This document shows, piece by piece, positions 17,593 to 26,561 of a stretch of DNA of 64,000 nt. Where the stretch lies: positions 1,674,001 to 1,738,000 of the forward strand of contig NZ_LYOY01000029.1 of the NCBI RefSeq assembly GCF_001653515.1, read 5' to 3'. Under the pieces are notes generated by a model. The model had not been told where the DNA came from, ran no database searches, and saw nothing but the letters and a program-made list of their open reading frames with translations. A program made the position numbers and the translations under genes. How positions within the stretch are numbered: the first letter of the stretch is position 1; the number at the start of each line of letters is the position of its first letter. The stretch is from Streptomyces sp. ERV7. Lineage in GTDB: Bacteria; Actinomycetota; Actinomycetes; Streptomycetales; Streptomycetaceae.

Positions 17593-18278
17593 CAGCGCGC
17601 CCCCGCCGTCGTCCGTATCCGTGTCCACGGCGTGAGCAGGCGCTGGAGGCCGAGCAGCAGCAGGTCGGCCACGAGCGCGAGCAGCACGCACAGCACCGAG
17701 GCGGTGAGCACCTGCGCCTTGAACGTGGACTGCACGCCGTCGCCTATGAGGTTGCCCAGGCCGCCCTTGCCGACCACCGAGCCGACCGTGGTCAGCGCCA
17801 CCGTCGACACCGTCGCGATCCGCACACCGGCCAGCAGCGCGGGCAGCGCGAGCGGCAGCTCCACCTCGAACAGCAGCCGTATCCGTCCGTACCCCATCCC
17901 CCGGGCCGCCTCGCGCACTTCGGACGGGACGGCTTCGAGGCCGGCCAGGATGTTCCGTACGAGGATCGTCAGCGAGTAGAGCACCAGGCCGGTGACCACC
18001 AGTGAGGCGGAGAGCCCGAACACCGGCAGCAGCAGCGAGAACATCGCCAGCGACGGCACCGTGTAGAGCACGGTCGTCAGGGTCAGGACCGCGCCCGCGA
18101 CCGCTCGGCGGCCGCGCGCGAGCAGCGCCAGCGGAAAGGCGATCAGCAGCCCGATCAGCACCGAGGCCACCGTGATCCAGATGTGCTGGACCGTGGCGTC
18201 GGTCAGCTCGTGGCTGCGGGAGCGCACGTACTCCCAGCAGATCCAGTCGTTGCGCACCAGGCAGTTCTGCGCGCTCAC
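17592..18278 (-). CDS. Osmoprotectant ABC transporter permease (OpuC type) 2
   Basis: A 228-residue paralogue of the neighbouring permease, with helices such as HIWITVASVLIGLLIAFPLA and an EAA loop REAARGMGYGRIRLLFEVELP. The two together form the heterodimeric channel of the importer. It is the first gene of the three-gene minus-strand operon; the 199-bp gap to the divergent ATPase gene presumably holds promoters for both. I saw no clear operator in that gap. Confidence 0.9.
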   Translation of the reverse strand: MSAQNCLVRNDWICWEYVRSRSHELTDATVQHIWITVASVLIGLLIAFPLALLARGRRAVAGAVLTLTTVLYTVPSLAMFSLLLPVFGLSASLVVTGLVLYSLTILVRNILAGLEAVPSEVREAARGMGYGRIRLLFEVELPLALPALLAGVRIATVSTVALTTVGSVVGKGGLGNLIGDGVQSTFKAQVLTASVLCVLLALVADLLLLGLQRLLTPWTRIRTTAGAR

Positions 18279-18477
18279 CGTCCCCCACCTCCCCCGCCGG
18301 ATCCCGTGAATCCCGACCGATTCCCCGGCCGGGTCCCCCGACCGAACGTCTGTCTGGCGACCCTAACCCCCGCCACTGACAATCACCGAGGGCCGGTGGG
18401 CGGATCCCCGCATCGAACACAGGGCGGCAACATGGGGTTCACACAGCCACGCTCACCACCGGCCACAATGGGGAACC

Positions 18478-19641
18478 ATGATCCGATTCGAGCACGTCAG
18501 CAAGCGGTACGCCGACGGCACCACCGCCGTCGACGACCTCTCCTTCGAGGTGGCCGAGGGGGAACTGGTCACGCTCGTCGGGCCGTCCGGCTGCGGCAAG
18601 ACCACCACGATGAAGATGGTGAACCGGCTGATCGAGCCCACCGAGGGCCGGATATTCCTGGACGGCGAGGACATATCCACCGTCGATCCGGTCCAACTGC
18701 GGCGCCGTATCGGCTATGTCATCCAGCAGGTCGGGCTCTTCCCGCACAAGACGGTCCTGGAGAACACCGCGACCGTCCCGCACCTGCTCGGCGTCAAGCG
18801 CGCCAAGGCCCGTGCGCGCGCGGCCGAACTGCTCGACCTGGTCGGCCTCGACCCCAAGGTGCACGGGGCGCGCTACCCCGAGCAGCTCTCCGGCGGCCAG
18901 CGCCAACGGGTGGGCGTGGCACGGGCGCTGGCGGCCGACCCGCCGGTGCTGCTGATGGACGAGCCGTTCGGCGCGGTCGACCCGGTGGTGCGCGAGCGGC
19001 TGCAGAACGAGTTCCTCAAGCTCCAGTCGCAGGTCCGCAAGACCGTCCTGTTCGTCACCCACGACATCGAGGAGGCGGTCCGCCTCGGCGACCGCATCGC
19101 GGTGTACGGGCAGGGGCGCATCGAGCAGCTGGACGCCCCGGCGACGGTGCTCGGCACCCCCGCGACGCCCTATGTCGCGGACTTCGTCGGCGCCGACCGG
19201 GGGCTCAAGCGGCTCTCGGTGACGCCCATCGAGGAGGGCGACCTGGAGCAGCCGCCGGTGGTGCGGCTCGACGACCCGCTCCCCCGCGACCTCGGCGCCC
19301 CCTGGGCGGTGGTCCTGGACTCCTCCGGCGATCTGCACGGCTGGATCTCCGCCGAGCGGGCCGCACTGGCCGGCGAGGGGACCCGCAAGGCGACCGTGCG
19401 CGAGCACGCCCGACGGATGGAGGCCTGGCTGCCGCTGGGCGCCTCGCTCAAGCAGGCGTTCGCGACGATGCTCCAGCACGACGCGGGGTGGATCGCGGTC
19501 ATCGACCACGAGGGGACGGGCCGCTTCCTCGGTGTGCTCACCCCGGCCCGGCTGCACGAGGCGCTGCGCCGCTCGATCGACGCCGACGCCCAGGCCGTCC
19601 CCCGTACGGAAGTGGAAGTGGAGTCGATCAGTTCGCGCTGA
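18478..19641 (+). CDS. Osmoprotectant ABC transporter ATP-binding protein (OpuCA type)
   Basis: A 387-residue ATPase of the ProV/OpuCA class. Walker A GPSGCGKTT, Q-loop IGYVIQQVGLFPH, signature LSGGQRQRVG, Walker B LLMDEPFGAVD and switch His FVTHDIEEA are all present. A C-terminal regulatory region after residue 230 carries CBS-like sequence (WIAVIDHEGTGRFLGVLTPARL). The gene is divergent from its permease partners, which is less common than a single operon. Its last 14 bases overlap the end of the convergent esterase gene. Confidence 0.93.
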   Translation: MIRFEHVSKRYADGTTAVDDLSFEVAEGELVTLVGPSGCGKTTTMKMVNRLIEPTEGRIFLDGEDISTVDPVQLRRRIGYVIQQVGLFPHKTVLENTATVPHLLGVKRAKARARAAELLDLVGLDPKVHGARYPEQLSGGQRQRVGVARALAADPPVLLMDEPFGAVDPVVRERLQNEFLKLQSQVRKTVLFVTHDIEEAVRLGDRIAVYGQGRIEQLDAPATVLGTPATPYVADFVGADRGLKRLSVTPIEEGDLEQPPVVRLDDPLPRDLGAPWAVVLDSSGDLHGWISAERAALAGEGTRKATVREHARRMEAWLPLGASLKQAFATMLQHDAGWIAVIDHEGTGRFLGVLTPARLHEALRRSIDADAQAVPRTEVEVESISSR

Positions 19642-20740
19642 GGCGGCCGCTGATCCACTCCAGGACGGGCGGGATCTCCCGCCGCCAGGTGTTGAAGTTG
19701 TGCCCGCCGCTGTCGAGCGTGATCGACGAGACGCGCGCGGGCGACTTCACCTTCTCGATGAACTTCAGCGTCGGCTTGAGGTTGTCCTCGCCCGACTTGG
19801 AGCTGGTGACCAGGAACGAGGACTTGCCCTGCGTCACGTGGTCGAGCGACCACAGCAGGTTGGAACGATTCTTCGCGGCCTTGTCGCCGTGGAAGAGATC
19901 ACCGGTGGTCGGGTCGCTGGCGGCCTTGTAGTACGCGGAGAGGCCGGCGCTGGCGCCGAAGATCTCCGGGTGGTGGATGCCGATCTTCAGCGCGCAGTAG
20001 CCGCCGGTCGAGTTCCCGATGAAGCCCCAGTTCTGCGGCTTGGTGCCGACCCGGTAGGTCTCGGAGACGGCCTTGGGAAGGTCCTTGGCGAAGAAGGTCT
20101 CGGTCTGCGGGCCGCCCGGGACGTCCACGCACTCGGTGTCACGCGGCGGCGCCACCGTCGGGCGCATCATCACGAGGATCATGGGCTGCGCCTTCTTCTG
20201 CTTGACCTGCGCCCATGCCGTCTTCGGGTACTTCAGCCCCTTGATCAGGTTCTCCGCGGTGCCCGGATAGCCGGTCAGCACCACGGCCGCCGGGAACTTC
20301 TGGTTCTCGTACTTCTTCTGGAAGTACTCGGGAGGCAGATAGACGTAGGCGGGGCTGGCTATTTTGGACCGCTGCCCCTGGACGACCACCTTCTGGATCT
20401 CACCTCCCGCGGCGGGGTTGCCGGCACTGGGGGTGTCGGGCTTCTGCTTCCCCGTGACCTTGATGTCCTTGGTTCCCGCGGAGTGGTCCACGACCACTCC
20501 CATGCCGTTCTCCTGGCCGAACAGGTCCGCCCACGAGCCGTAGAAGAGGAAGGAGTTGTTGGCCGCGAGGCCCACCGAGGCGAAGAGCATCAGCTGAGTG
20601 CCGAGGAGCAGGCCGATCCGGCCCAGGACGGCCCGCCAGCTGCGGTTGGCCAGCTTCGGCCAGAGCCAGATGGTGAGCGCGAACAGCACCACCGCCAACA
20701 CGACGGCGAGCGCCAGAACCTTGTTGCTCGTGAGACCCAT
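19628..20740 (-). CDS. Membrane-anchored alpha/beta-hydrolase esterase (Ag85/mycolyltransferase-like fold)
   Basis: A 370-residue protein with N-terminal membrane helices (LALAVVLAVVLFALTIWLWP and GLLLGTQLMLFASVGLAA) and an extracellular esterase domain. The nucleophile elbow is GNSTGGYCALK and a catalytic His is likely in LDSGGHNFNTW near the C-terminus; YVYLPPEYF marks the esterase-D/Ag85 type start. Substrate unknown; Streptomyces lacks mycolic acids, so an envelope or secreted ester is more likely. The ATG at 20740 is chosen because it precedes the first helix. Divergent from the lysyl-PG synthase gene, which hints at an envelope role. Confidence 0.85.
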   Translation of the reverse strand: MGLTSNKVLALAVVLAVVLFALTIWLWPKLANRSWRAVLGRIGLLLGTQLMLFASVGLAANNSFLFYGSWADLFGQENGMGVVVDHSAGTKDIKVTGKQKPDTPSAGNPAAGGEIQKVVVQGQRSKIASPAYVYLPPEYFQKKYENQKFPAAVVLTGYPGTAENLIKGLKYPKTAWAQVKQKKAQPMILVMMRPTVAPPRDTECVDVPGGPQTETFFAKDLPKAVSETYRVGTKPQNWGFIGNSTGGYCALKIGIHHPEIFGASAGLSAYYKAASDPTTGDLFHGDKAAKNRSNLLWSLDHVTQGKSSFLVTSSKSGEDNLKPTLKFIEKVKSPARVSSITLDSGGHNFNTWRREIPPVLEWISGRLSAN

Positions 20741-20893
20741 GAGTCGTCGAAACTTTCTGACTGAGATTTTCCTGAGACCGAGGGAACCCGCCCCCGGGAT
20801 GTGCCGTCCTAGAGGTCGCAAATTGTCCGGAACACAGTGGCGACCTTGTCAGTGTGGCGGACAACAGAATCTCTCGCGGAGTCACGGGAAGCG

Positions 20894-22738
20894 ATGTCTG
20901 TCAGGATAGATGGGGACAAAAAGGGTTCGGTTCCGGCCGGCGCGCGCAAAGTCCTCCGCGGACCGCGCCCCGATTCGGTTCCTTCACTGGTCGGCACGGC
21001 CGCGACGTTCGTCGGCCTGCTCAACATCGCCGCCGGCATCTTCCCGCGCTTCCGCGCCAGCCGGATGCACGCCGTCAGCGAGGTCCTGCCCGGCACGACG
21101 GGCCCCTTCACGGCGGCCCTCGCCCTCAGCACCGGCGTGCTGCTGCTGCTCCTGGCGCACGGCCTGAAGCGGCGCAAGCGACGGGCCTGGCGGGCCGCGG
21201 TCGCCCTGCTGCCGATCGGCGCGGTGGCCCAGTTCCTCTACCGGCACTCGATCGTCGGCGTACTGATCTCGATCGCGCTGCTGGTGCTGCTGGTCAGGCA
21301 CCGCGCCGAGTTCACCGCGCTGCCCGACCCGCGCAGCCGCTGGAAGGCGCTGGCCAACTTCATCCTGCTCGGCTCCGGCTCGCTGGGCCTCGGCCTGGTG
21401 ATCGTCTCGGTCCACCCGGGCCGGGTCGTCGGCAACCCGTCGATCGCCGACCGCATCCAGCACGTGATGTACGGCCTGTTCGGCTTCGAGGGCCCCGTCG
21501 AGTACGCGGGCGACACCAGCTGGACCGTCGCCTATTCGCTGGGCGCGCTCGGCCTGCTGACCGCGATCACCACCATCTACCTGGCCTTCCGCCCCGAGCA
21601 CCCGGCCGCCCGGCTCACCGAGGACGACGAGCGCCAGCTGCGCGACCTGCTCGCCAAGCACGGCGCCCGCGACTCGCTCGGCCACTTCGCGCTGCGCCGC
21701 GACAAGGCCGTCGTCTTCTCCCCCAGCGGCAAGGCCGCCGTCACCTACCGCGTCGTCTCCGGTGTGATGCTCGCCTCGGGCGACCCGATCGGCGACGTCG
21801 AGGCCTGGCCCGGCGCCATCGAGCGGTTCATGGACGAGGCCAAGGCCCACTCCTGGACCCCCGCCGTGGTCGGCTGCTCGGAGACGGGCGGCGAGGTGTG
21901 GACCCGCGAGACCGGGCTCGACGCCCTGGAACTGGGCGACGAGGCGGTGGTGGACGCCGCGGATTTCTCCCTGTCCGGGCGCGCCATGCGGAACGTACGC
22001 CAGATGGTCAAGCGCATCGAGCGCAATGGCTACGAAACCCGCGTACGGCGCGTCCGTGATCTCTCCGTAGGTGAGCTGGAACGGATTCAGCGGGCCGCCG
22101 AAGCCTGGCGCGGCACCGACACCGAGCGCGGCTTCTCCATGGCGCTCGGGCGGATCGGCGACCCGGACGACGGTGACTGCGTGATCGCCACCGCCCACAA
22201 GGCCGACGACGACGGCTCGGGCGAGCCGGGGCCGTACGGCGACCTGAAGGCCATGATTCACTTCGTCCCCTGGGGTACCGACGGAATGTCGCTGGAGCTC
22301 ATGCGCCGCGACCGGTCCGCCGACCCGGGCATGAACGAGCTGCTGATCGCCGCCTCGCTCCAGGCCGCCCCGAAGCTCGGCATCGAGCATGTCTCGCTCA
22401 ACTTCGCGATGTTCCGTTCGGCCCTGGCGCGCGGCGAGAAGATCGGCGCCGGCCCGGTGCTGCGACTCTGGCGCGGACTCCTTGTCTTCTTGTCCCGCTG
22501 GTTCCAGATTGAGTCGCTCTACAAGTTCAACGCAAAGTTCCAGCCACGCTGGGAGCCGCGCTTCATGGTCTACCGCGCCCACGGCGACCTGCCGCGCATC
22601 GGCTTCGCGGTGATGCAGGCGGAGGGCTTCGTGAACGTGGGCCTGCCGCGCCCCTTCGCCCGCTTCAGCCGCCGCCGGCGCCCGTGCGCCCACCTCACAT
22701 CGAGGGAGGCGGAGCGCACGGTACGGGCGGCGCTGTAG
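20894..22738 (+). CDS. MprF-like phosphatidylglycerol lysyltransferase (DUF2156) membrane protein
   Basis: A 614-residue protein with about six N-terminal membrane helices (LVGTAATFVGLLNIAAGIFP, ALALSTGVLLLLLAHGL, GVLISIALLVLLV, ILLGSGSLGLGLVIVSV) and a cytosolic DUF2156 domain (FALRRDKAVVFSPSGKAAV, RGFSMALGRIGDPDD, GMSLELMRRDRSADPGMNE). The family moves lysine from Lys-tRNA to phosphatidylglycerol, lowering surface charge and giving resistance to cationic peptides. The ATG at 20894 is preceded by GGGAAG; an in-frame GTG at 20837 is possible. The stop codon lies in the first unit of a short tandem repeat, and a strong terminator follows. Confidence 0.88.
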   Translation: MSVRIDGDKKGSVPAGARKVLRGPRPDSVPSLVGTAATFVGLLNIAAGIFPRFRASRMHAVSEVLPGTTGPFTAALALSTGVLLLLLAHGLKRRKRRAWRAAVALLPIGAVAQFLYRHSIVGVLISIALLVLLVRHRAEFTALPDPRSRWKALANFILLGSGSLGLGLVIVSVHPGRVVGNPSIADRIQHVMYGLFGFEGPVEYAGDTSWTVAYSLGALGLLTAITTIYLAFRPEHPAARLTEDDERQLRDLLAKHGARDSLGHFALRRDKAVVFSPSGKAAVTYRVVSGVMLASGDPIGDVEAWPGAIERFMDEAKAHSWTPAVVGCSETGGEVWTRETGLDALELGDEAVVDAADFSLSGRAMRNVRQMVKRIERNGYETRVRRVRDLSVGELERIQRAAEAWRGTDTERGFSMALGRIGDPDDGDCVIATAHKADDDGSGEPGPYGDLKAMIHFVPWGTDGMSLELMRRDRSADPGMNELLIAASLQAAPKLGIEHVSLNFAMFRSALARGEKIGAGPVLRLWRGLLVFLSRWFQIESLYKFNAKFQPRWEPRFMVYRAHGDLPRIGFAVMQAEGFVNVGLPRPFARFSRRRRPCAHLTSREAERTVRAAL

Positions 22739-22790
22739 CCGACGACCGAAAAAGCTGTAGCCGACGGCTGTAGCCGACGACCGAAAAAAA
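22732..22790 (+). repeat. Three tandem units over the lysyl-PG synthase stop codon
   Basis: The word GCTGTAGCCGACG starts at 22732, 22754 and 22767. Units 1 and 3 continue with ACCGAAAAA, while unit 2 is the short form. The TAG in unit 1 (22736-22738) is the stop codon of the upstream gene, so the stop is present three times. Confidence 0.9.
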
Positions 22791-22791
22791 G

Positions 22792-22817
22792 GGGGCCCGG
22801 GGAAATCCCCGGGCCCC
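22792..22817. terminator. Bidirectional hairpin between convergent lysyl-PG synthase and MFS genes
   Basis: GGGGCCCGGGG-AAAT-CCCCGGGCCCC is a perfect 11-bp stem. It has an A-tract before (22784-22790) and TTT after, so it can work as an intrinsic terminator in both directions. Confidence 0.92.
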
Positions 22818-22824
22818 TTTCGTC

Positions 22825-24321
22825 TTACGCGGACGCGGTCTCCGCCTCAGCCACCTTCTCGGGCTCGGCGGCGGCCACCGCCTCCTCCTTGGGCCGGCGG
22901 TCGGAGTGGAGCCCGACCAGGGCCACCACGACGACCATTAGGAACGCGGCCCCCGCAAGGGCGAAGCTCAGCGTGAACTGGCTCTCCTGCGGCAGCGCCG
23001 GCACCCCGGCGGGCAGGTGCTCGATCGTCTTCGACGCGAGCAGCGACGTGATCACCGCACTGGCGATCGCGCTGCCGACCGACCGCGAGATCGAGTTGAT
23101 GCCGTTGGCGATGCCCGTCTGGTGGTGCGGGACGCTCGCCACGATCAGCGCGGGCATCGCCGCGTAACCGAAGCTGATGGCGACACCGATCACCATGCCG
23201 GCCAGGATCACCGAGGCGCTGGAGTCGTGCGCGCCGGTCAGCCAGGCGAAGCCGATGACACCGAACGCGGCACCGGCCGTCAGCGTGAAGCGGGCGCCGA
23301 TGCGGCGCACCAGCATCCCGCCGGCCTGGGCGGCGAGCAGCGACATGATCGTGGTGGGCAGCAGGTACTCGACGGAGGCGCGCAGCACCGAGGCGGTGAA
23401 GCCGTAACCGGTGACCTTCTCCGGCATCTGCACCAGGTACGAGACGCCGATGAACTGCGAGAACATCGCGAAGCCGAGCAGCAGACCGGCCAGGTTGGTG
23501 AAGAGCACCGGGCGGTGGGCGAACATCTTCATGTCCACCATGGGCGCCTTGACCTTGCGCTCGACGAGGACCCAGACCCCGGCCATGACGACGGAGGTGG
23601 CGAACAGGCCGAGCGTACGGACCGAGGTCCAGCCCCACTCGTGGCCCTGCGAGATCGGCAGCAGCAGAAGGACCAGGACCGCGGCCAGCGTCGCGGCGCC
23701 GAGCCAGTCGGTGCGCCCGCCGGGCTTGTGGCGCGAGGCCGGGACGCCCGCGACGACGGCGACCAGGGCGACGACGGCGAGCACGGCGGCCAGCCAGAAG
23801 ACGCGGTGGTAGTCGGGGTGGTCGCCCTGCGTCAGCAGGCCGGCGCCCACCAGGGCGAGGCCGCTGCCGAACGCCAGGGTGCCGCTGACCAGCGCCATCG
23901 CGCCGTGCAGCTTCTCCGGGCGGATCTCCTCGCGCAGCACCGAGAGGGCCAGCGGGAAGATCGCGGTGGCGGCGCCCTGCATGACCCGGCCGACGATCAG
24001 CCAGAGCAGCGAGCTGGTGGTGGCCGCGAGGACGGAGCCCGCGACCATCAGCACCAGGACGCCTATGAGCGTGGGCTTCTTGCCGTGCATGTCGCCGAAG
24101 CGGCCGAGCAGCGGGGTGAAGACGGCGGCGGACAGGAGGGTCGCGGTGGTGACCCAGCTGACGTTGGCGGTGGAGGTGCCGAGGTCGTTCTGGATGATGC
24201 CGAGGATCGGCACGACCAGGGTCTGCATCATCGAGACGACCATGGCGGCCAGCCCGAGGACCAGGACGAGCGCGGGACCGCCGGTGGGGCGCGTGGGCGC
24301 CACGTGATGTGTGGGAGTCAC
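22825..24321 (-). CDS. MFS multidrug efflux transporter (EmrB/QacA, DHA2 type)
   Basis: A 498-residue proton-driven exporter with about 14 predicted helices. Family marks are the loop LGRFGDMHGKKPTLIG between helices 2 and 3 and VGRVMQGAATAIFPLALSVLREE (motif C region). The acidic tail EEAVAAAEPEKVAEAETASA is cytosolic. I chose GTG at 24321 (MTPTHHVAPT), preceded by GGAAG. A MarR regulator is divergent at 24478 and three operator-like repeats lie between them, so drug-induced derepression is likely. Substrate not predictable. Confidence 0.9.
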   Translation of the reverse strand: MTPTHHVAPTRPTGGPALVLVLGLAAMVVSMMQTLVVPILGIIQNDLGTSTANVSWVTTATLLSAAVFTPLLGRFGDMHGKKPTLIGVLVLMVAGSVLAATTSSLLWLIVGRVMQGAATAIFPLALSVLREEIRPEKLHGAMALVSGTLAFGSGLALVGAGLLTQGDHPDYHRVFWLAAVLAVVALVAVVAGVPASRHKPGGRTDWLGAATLAAVLVLLLLPISQGHEWGWTSVRTLGLFATSVVMAGVWVLVERKVKAPMVDMKMFAHRPVLFTNLAGLLLGFAMFSQFIGVSYLVQMPEKVTGYGFTASVLRASVEYLLPTTIMSLLAAQAGGMLVRRIGARFTLTAGAAFGVIGFAWLTGAHDSSASVILAGMVIGVAISFGYAAMPALIVASVPHHQTGIANGINSISRSVGSAIASAVITSLLASKTIEHLPAGVPALPQESQFTLSFALAGAAFLMVVVVALVGLHSDRRPKEEAVAAAEPEKVAEAETASA

Positions 24322-24381
24322 GGTTTCTTCCGTAGGAGTACGTAGGGAGGGGTTCGCCCGAGGTCGTCGATCCGGCAGATG

Positions 24382-24455
24382 CTTGACTACCTCAAGTGCT
24401 TGATTACCCCAAGCAACTAGAGTGACGGTAAACCTCAAAGGTTGAGATCGTCAAG
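24382..24455. promoter_or_regulatory. Three 15-bp MarR-type operators between MFS pump and MarR gene
   Basis: The sites are CTTGACTACCTCAAG (24382-24396), CTTGATTACCCCAAG (24399-24413) and GTTGAGATCGTCAAG (24441-24455), all of form CTTGA-N5-TCAAG with at most one change. Sites 1 and 2 are 17 bp apart and would cover the MFS promoter; site 3 overlaps the TTGAGA -35-like element of the MarR gene. Confidence 0.8.
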
Positions 24456-24477
24456 TTTCTCGCGGTAAGGTGGCGTC

Positions 24478-24960
24478 ATGTCTGGAACCAGCCGCCCGGC
24501 CGCCGTGACCGACGCCGTCACGAACGACGCGCTCATGGACGCCCTCTGGGACTCCCTGGCGGACTACTACGGCGACTTCACCACCGCCGCATCCGAGGCC
24601 GGCCTCACCGCCAGCCAGGCCAAGGCCCTCACCGTGCTGCGCCGCGGCCCCGCCGCCATGCGCTCGCTCGCCACCACGCTGCACTGCGACGCCTCCAACG
24701 TCACCGGCATCGTGGACCGCCTCGAAAGCCGGGGCCTGGTCCGCCGCGAACCCAGCCCCACCGACCGCCGGGTCAAGAACGTCCTCCTTACCGAGGAGGG
24801 CCTCCGGGCCGTCGAGACGGTCCGGGCCGGCATGCACGGCACCCACAGCGCCCTGGACGCCCTGGACGGCACCGACCGCGGCGCCCTGCACGAACTGCTG
24901 CGGCGCCTGTTCACCGGCCCCGCCACCCGCCCCGGCACCGGCCCGAGGACCGTCGGCTGA
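24478..24960 (+). CDS. MarR-family transcriptional regulator
   Basis: A 160-residue winged-helix regulator. The DNA-binding part is LTASQAKALTVLRRG, MRSLATTLHCDASNVTGIVDRLESRGLV with the wing REPSPTDRRVKNVLLTEEG, the classical MarR DxRxxxxxLT motif. It probably represses the divergent MFS pump and itself through the CTTGA-N5-TCAAG sites. Promoter elements TTGAGA (24442) and TAAGGT (24466) are 18 bp apart, with the ATG 6-7 nt after the -10 box, so the transcript is probably leaderless. The C-terminal tail is a proline/threonine-rich extension. Confidence 0.92.
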   Translation: MSGTSRPAAVTDAVTNDALMDALWDSLADYYGDFTTAASEAGLTASQAKALTVLRRGPAAMRSLATTLHCDASNVTGIVDRLESRGLVRREPSPTDRRVKNVLLTEEGLRAVETVRAGMHGTHSALDALDGTDRGALHELLRRLFTGPATRPGTGPRTVG

Positions 24961-25002
24961 CGTCTGGTCCGAGGACCACCGGCTGACGCCTACGCTGGAC
25001 GT

Positions 25003-25896
25003 ATGAGTACGTTGCGCCGACGGGGCACGGTGACCGGGCTGCCCGAGTGGGACCGCTGTGCGGTCATGGGCGTGGTCAACGTCACGCCCGACTCCTTCTC
25101 CGACGGCGGCCGCTGGTTCGACACCGCGGCCGCGGTCAAGCACGGCCTCGCCCTCGTCGCCGAGGGCGCCGACCTGGTGGACGTCGGCGGCGAGTCGACC
25201 CGCCCCGGCGCCACCCGCGTCGACGAGGACGAGGAGCTGCGCCGGGTCGTTCCCGTGGTGCGCGGCCTGGCCGCCGAAGGCGTCACCGTCTCCGTCGACA
25301 CCATGCGCGCCAGCGTCGCCGAACAGGCCGTCGCCGCAGGCGCGTTGCTGGTCAACGACGTCAGCGGCGGCCTCGCCGACCCGGACATGATTCCGGTCGT
25401 GGCCGCCACCGAAGCCCCCTTCGTCGTCATGCACTGGCGGGGCTTCAGCCAGGACATGAACAGCCGCGCGGTCTACGCGGACGTGGTCGGCGAGGTCGTC
25501 GCCGAGCTCCACGCGCGCGTGGAGGCCGTCGTCGCCGGGGGCATCGCCCCCGAGCGGATCGTCATCGACCCCGGCCTCGGCTTCGCCAAGCAGGCCGAGC
25601 ACGACCTCGCGCTCGTCGCCCACCTGGCCGAGCTGCGCGCCCTGGGCCGCCCCCTGCTCGTCGCCGCCTCCCGCAAGCGGTTCCTTGGCCGTGTGCTGGC
25701 CGGGGACGGCTCCGGCCCGCCCCCCGCCCGCGAACGGGACGCCGCCACGGCCGCCGTCTCCGCCATCGCCGCCCACGAGGGCGCCTGGGCGGTCCGGGTC
25801 CACGAGGTCCGCGCCACCGCCGACGCGGTACGCGTCGCGCGCGCGGTCGAAGGCGCCTCGGGCAGCCCGGCCGGGCCCACCGAGGGGACCGCGTGA
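25003..25896 (+). CDS. folP: Dihydropteroate synthase
   Basis: FolP condenses 6-hydroxymethyl-dihydropterin diphosphate with p-aminobenzoate. The diagnostic motifs are VNVTPDSFSDGG, DVGGESTRPGA, VLLVNDVSGG-type segment LLVNDVSGGLADPDM, and IDPGLGFAK with ASRKRFLG. The usual MHMRG is MHWRG here. Length 297. It opens a plus-strand folate run with folB and folK, while folE is convergent about 2.3 kb on. The stop overlaps the next start (GTGA), so an NTF2-like protein is co-translated. Confidence 0.94.
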   Translation: MSTLRRRGTVTGLPEWDRCAVMGVVNVTPDSFSDGGRWFDTAAAVKHGLALVAEGADLVDVGGESTRPGATRVDEDEELRRVVPVVRGLAAEGVTVSVDTMRASVAEQAVAAGALLVNDVSGGLADPDMIPVVAATEAPFVVMHWRGFSQDMNSRAVYADVVGEVVAELHARVEAVVAGGIAPERIVIDPGLGFAKQAEHDLALVAHLAELRALGRPLLVAASRKRFLGRVLAGDGSGPPPARERDAATAAVSAIAAHEGAWAVRVHEVRATADAVRVARAVEGASGSPAGPTEGTA

Positions 25897-26354
25897 CGGC
25901 CCGCACCGACGTCGAGGCCGTCGAGCAGGCCAACACCGCGTTCTACGAGACGCTGGAGCGCGGCGACTTCGACGAGCTCTCCGAGCTGTGGCTGAGCGCC
26001 ACCGACGCCGGTGACACCTCGATCTCCTGCGTCCACCCCGGCTGGCCGGTCCTCTCCGGCCGCGGCGAGGTGCTCCGCTCGTACGCGCTGATCATGGCGA
26101 ACACGGAGTACATCCAGTTCTTCCTCACCGACGTGAAGGTCGTCATCCTCACCGACACCGCCCTGGTCACCTGCACCGAGAACATCCTCAGCGGCGGCCC
26201 CGCCCAGGAGAGCGGCGAGCTCGGACCGCTGGTGGGCCAGCTCGTGGTCGCCACCAATGTGTTCCGCCGCACACCCGAGGGCTGGAAGCTCTGGTCCCAC
26301 CACGGCTCCCCCGTGCTCGCCGAGACGGGCGACGACGAGGGGTCCGAGGACTGA
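25893..26354 (+). CDS. NTF2-like / SnoaL-type nuclear transport factor 2 family protein
   Basis: A 153-residue protein with the cone-shaped NTF2 fold: helix VEAVEQANTAFYETLERGDFDE, the strand HPGWPVLSGRGEVLRSY, and NVFRRTPEGWKLWSHHGSP at the end. The family is catalytically diverse and this member's function is unknown. It is translationally coupled to folP (GTGA overlap), the usual place for it in Streptomyces folate clusters, suggesting a pterin or housekeeping role by association only. A 14-bp palindrome GAAGCCCGGGCTTC overlaps its stop. Confidence 0.85.
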   Translation: MTARTDVEAVEQANTAFYETLERGDFDELSELWLSATDAGDTSISCVHPGWPVLSGRGEVLRSYALIMANTEYIQFFLTDVKVVILTDTALVTCTENILSGGPAQESGELGPLVGQLVVATNVFRRTPEGWKLWSHHGSPVLAETGDDEGSED

Positions 26355-26561
26355 AGCCCGGGCTTCGGGTGGTTGAAGACGGAGCTTGTGAGGATTGAAA
26401 CAGGGGTCTCGGGGTAGGGGCGGGTACCAGTCCCGACGCCGTCTGTCCATAGCCCCCGTGGGCGAGCGTTGTCAGTGCTCGCAGGTAGATTCGATGGTGG
26501 GTACGGCGCCGCCCGCACGCGGCGGGTGCCCGACCGACCAACGACAGCAGGAGTGATTCGC

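Noticed and set aside
26353..26366. GAAGCCCGGGCTTC palindrome as terminator
   Set aside because: No loop and it overlaps the stop codon; likely chance in high-GC DNA.
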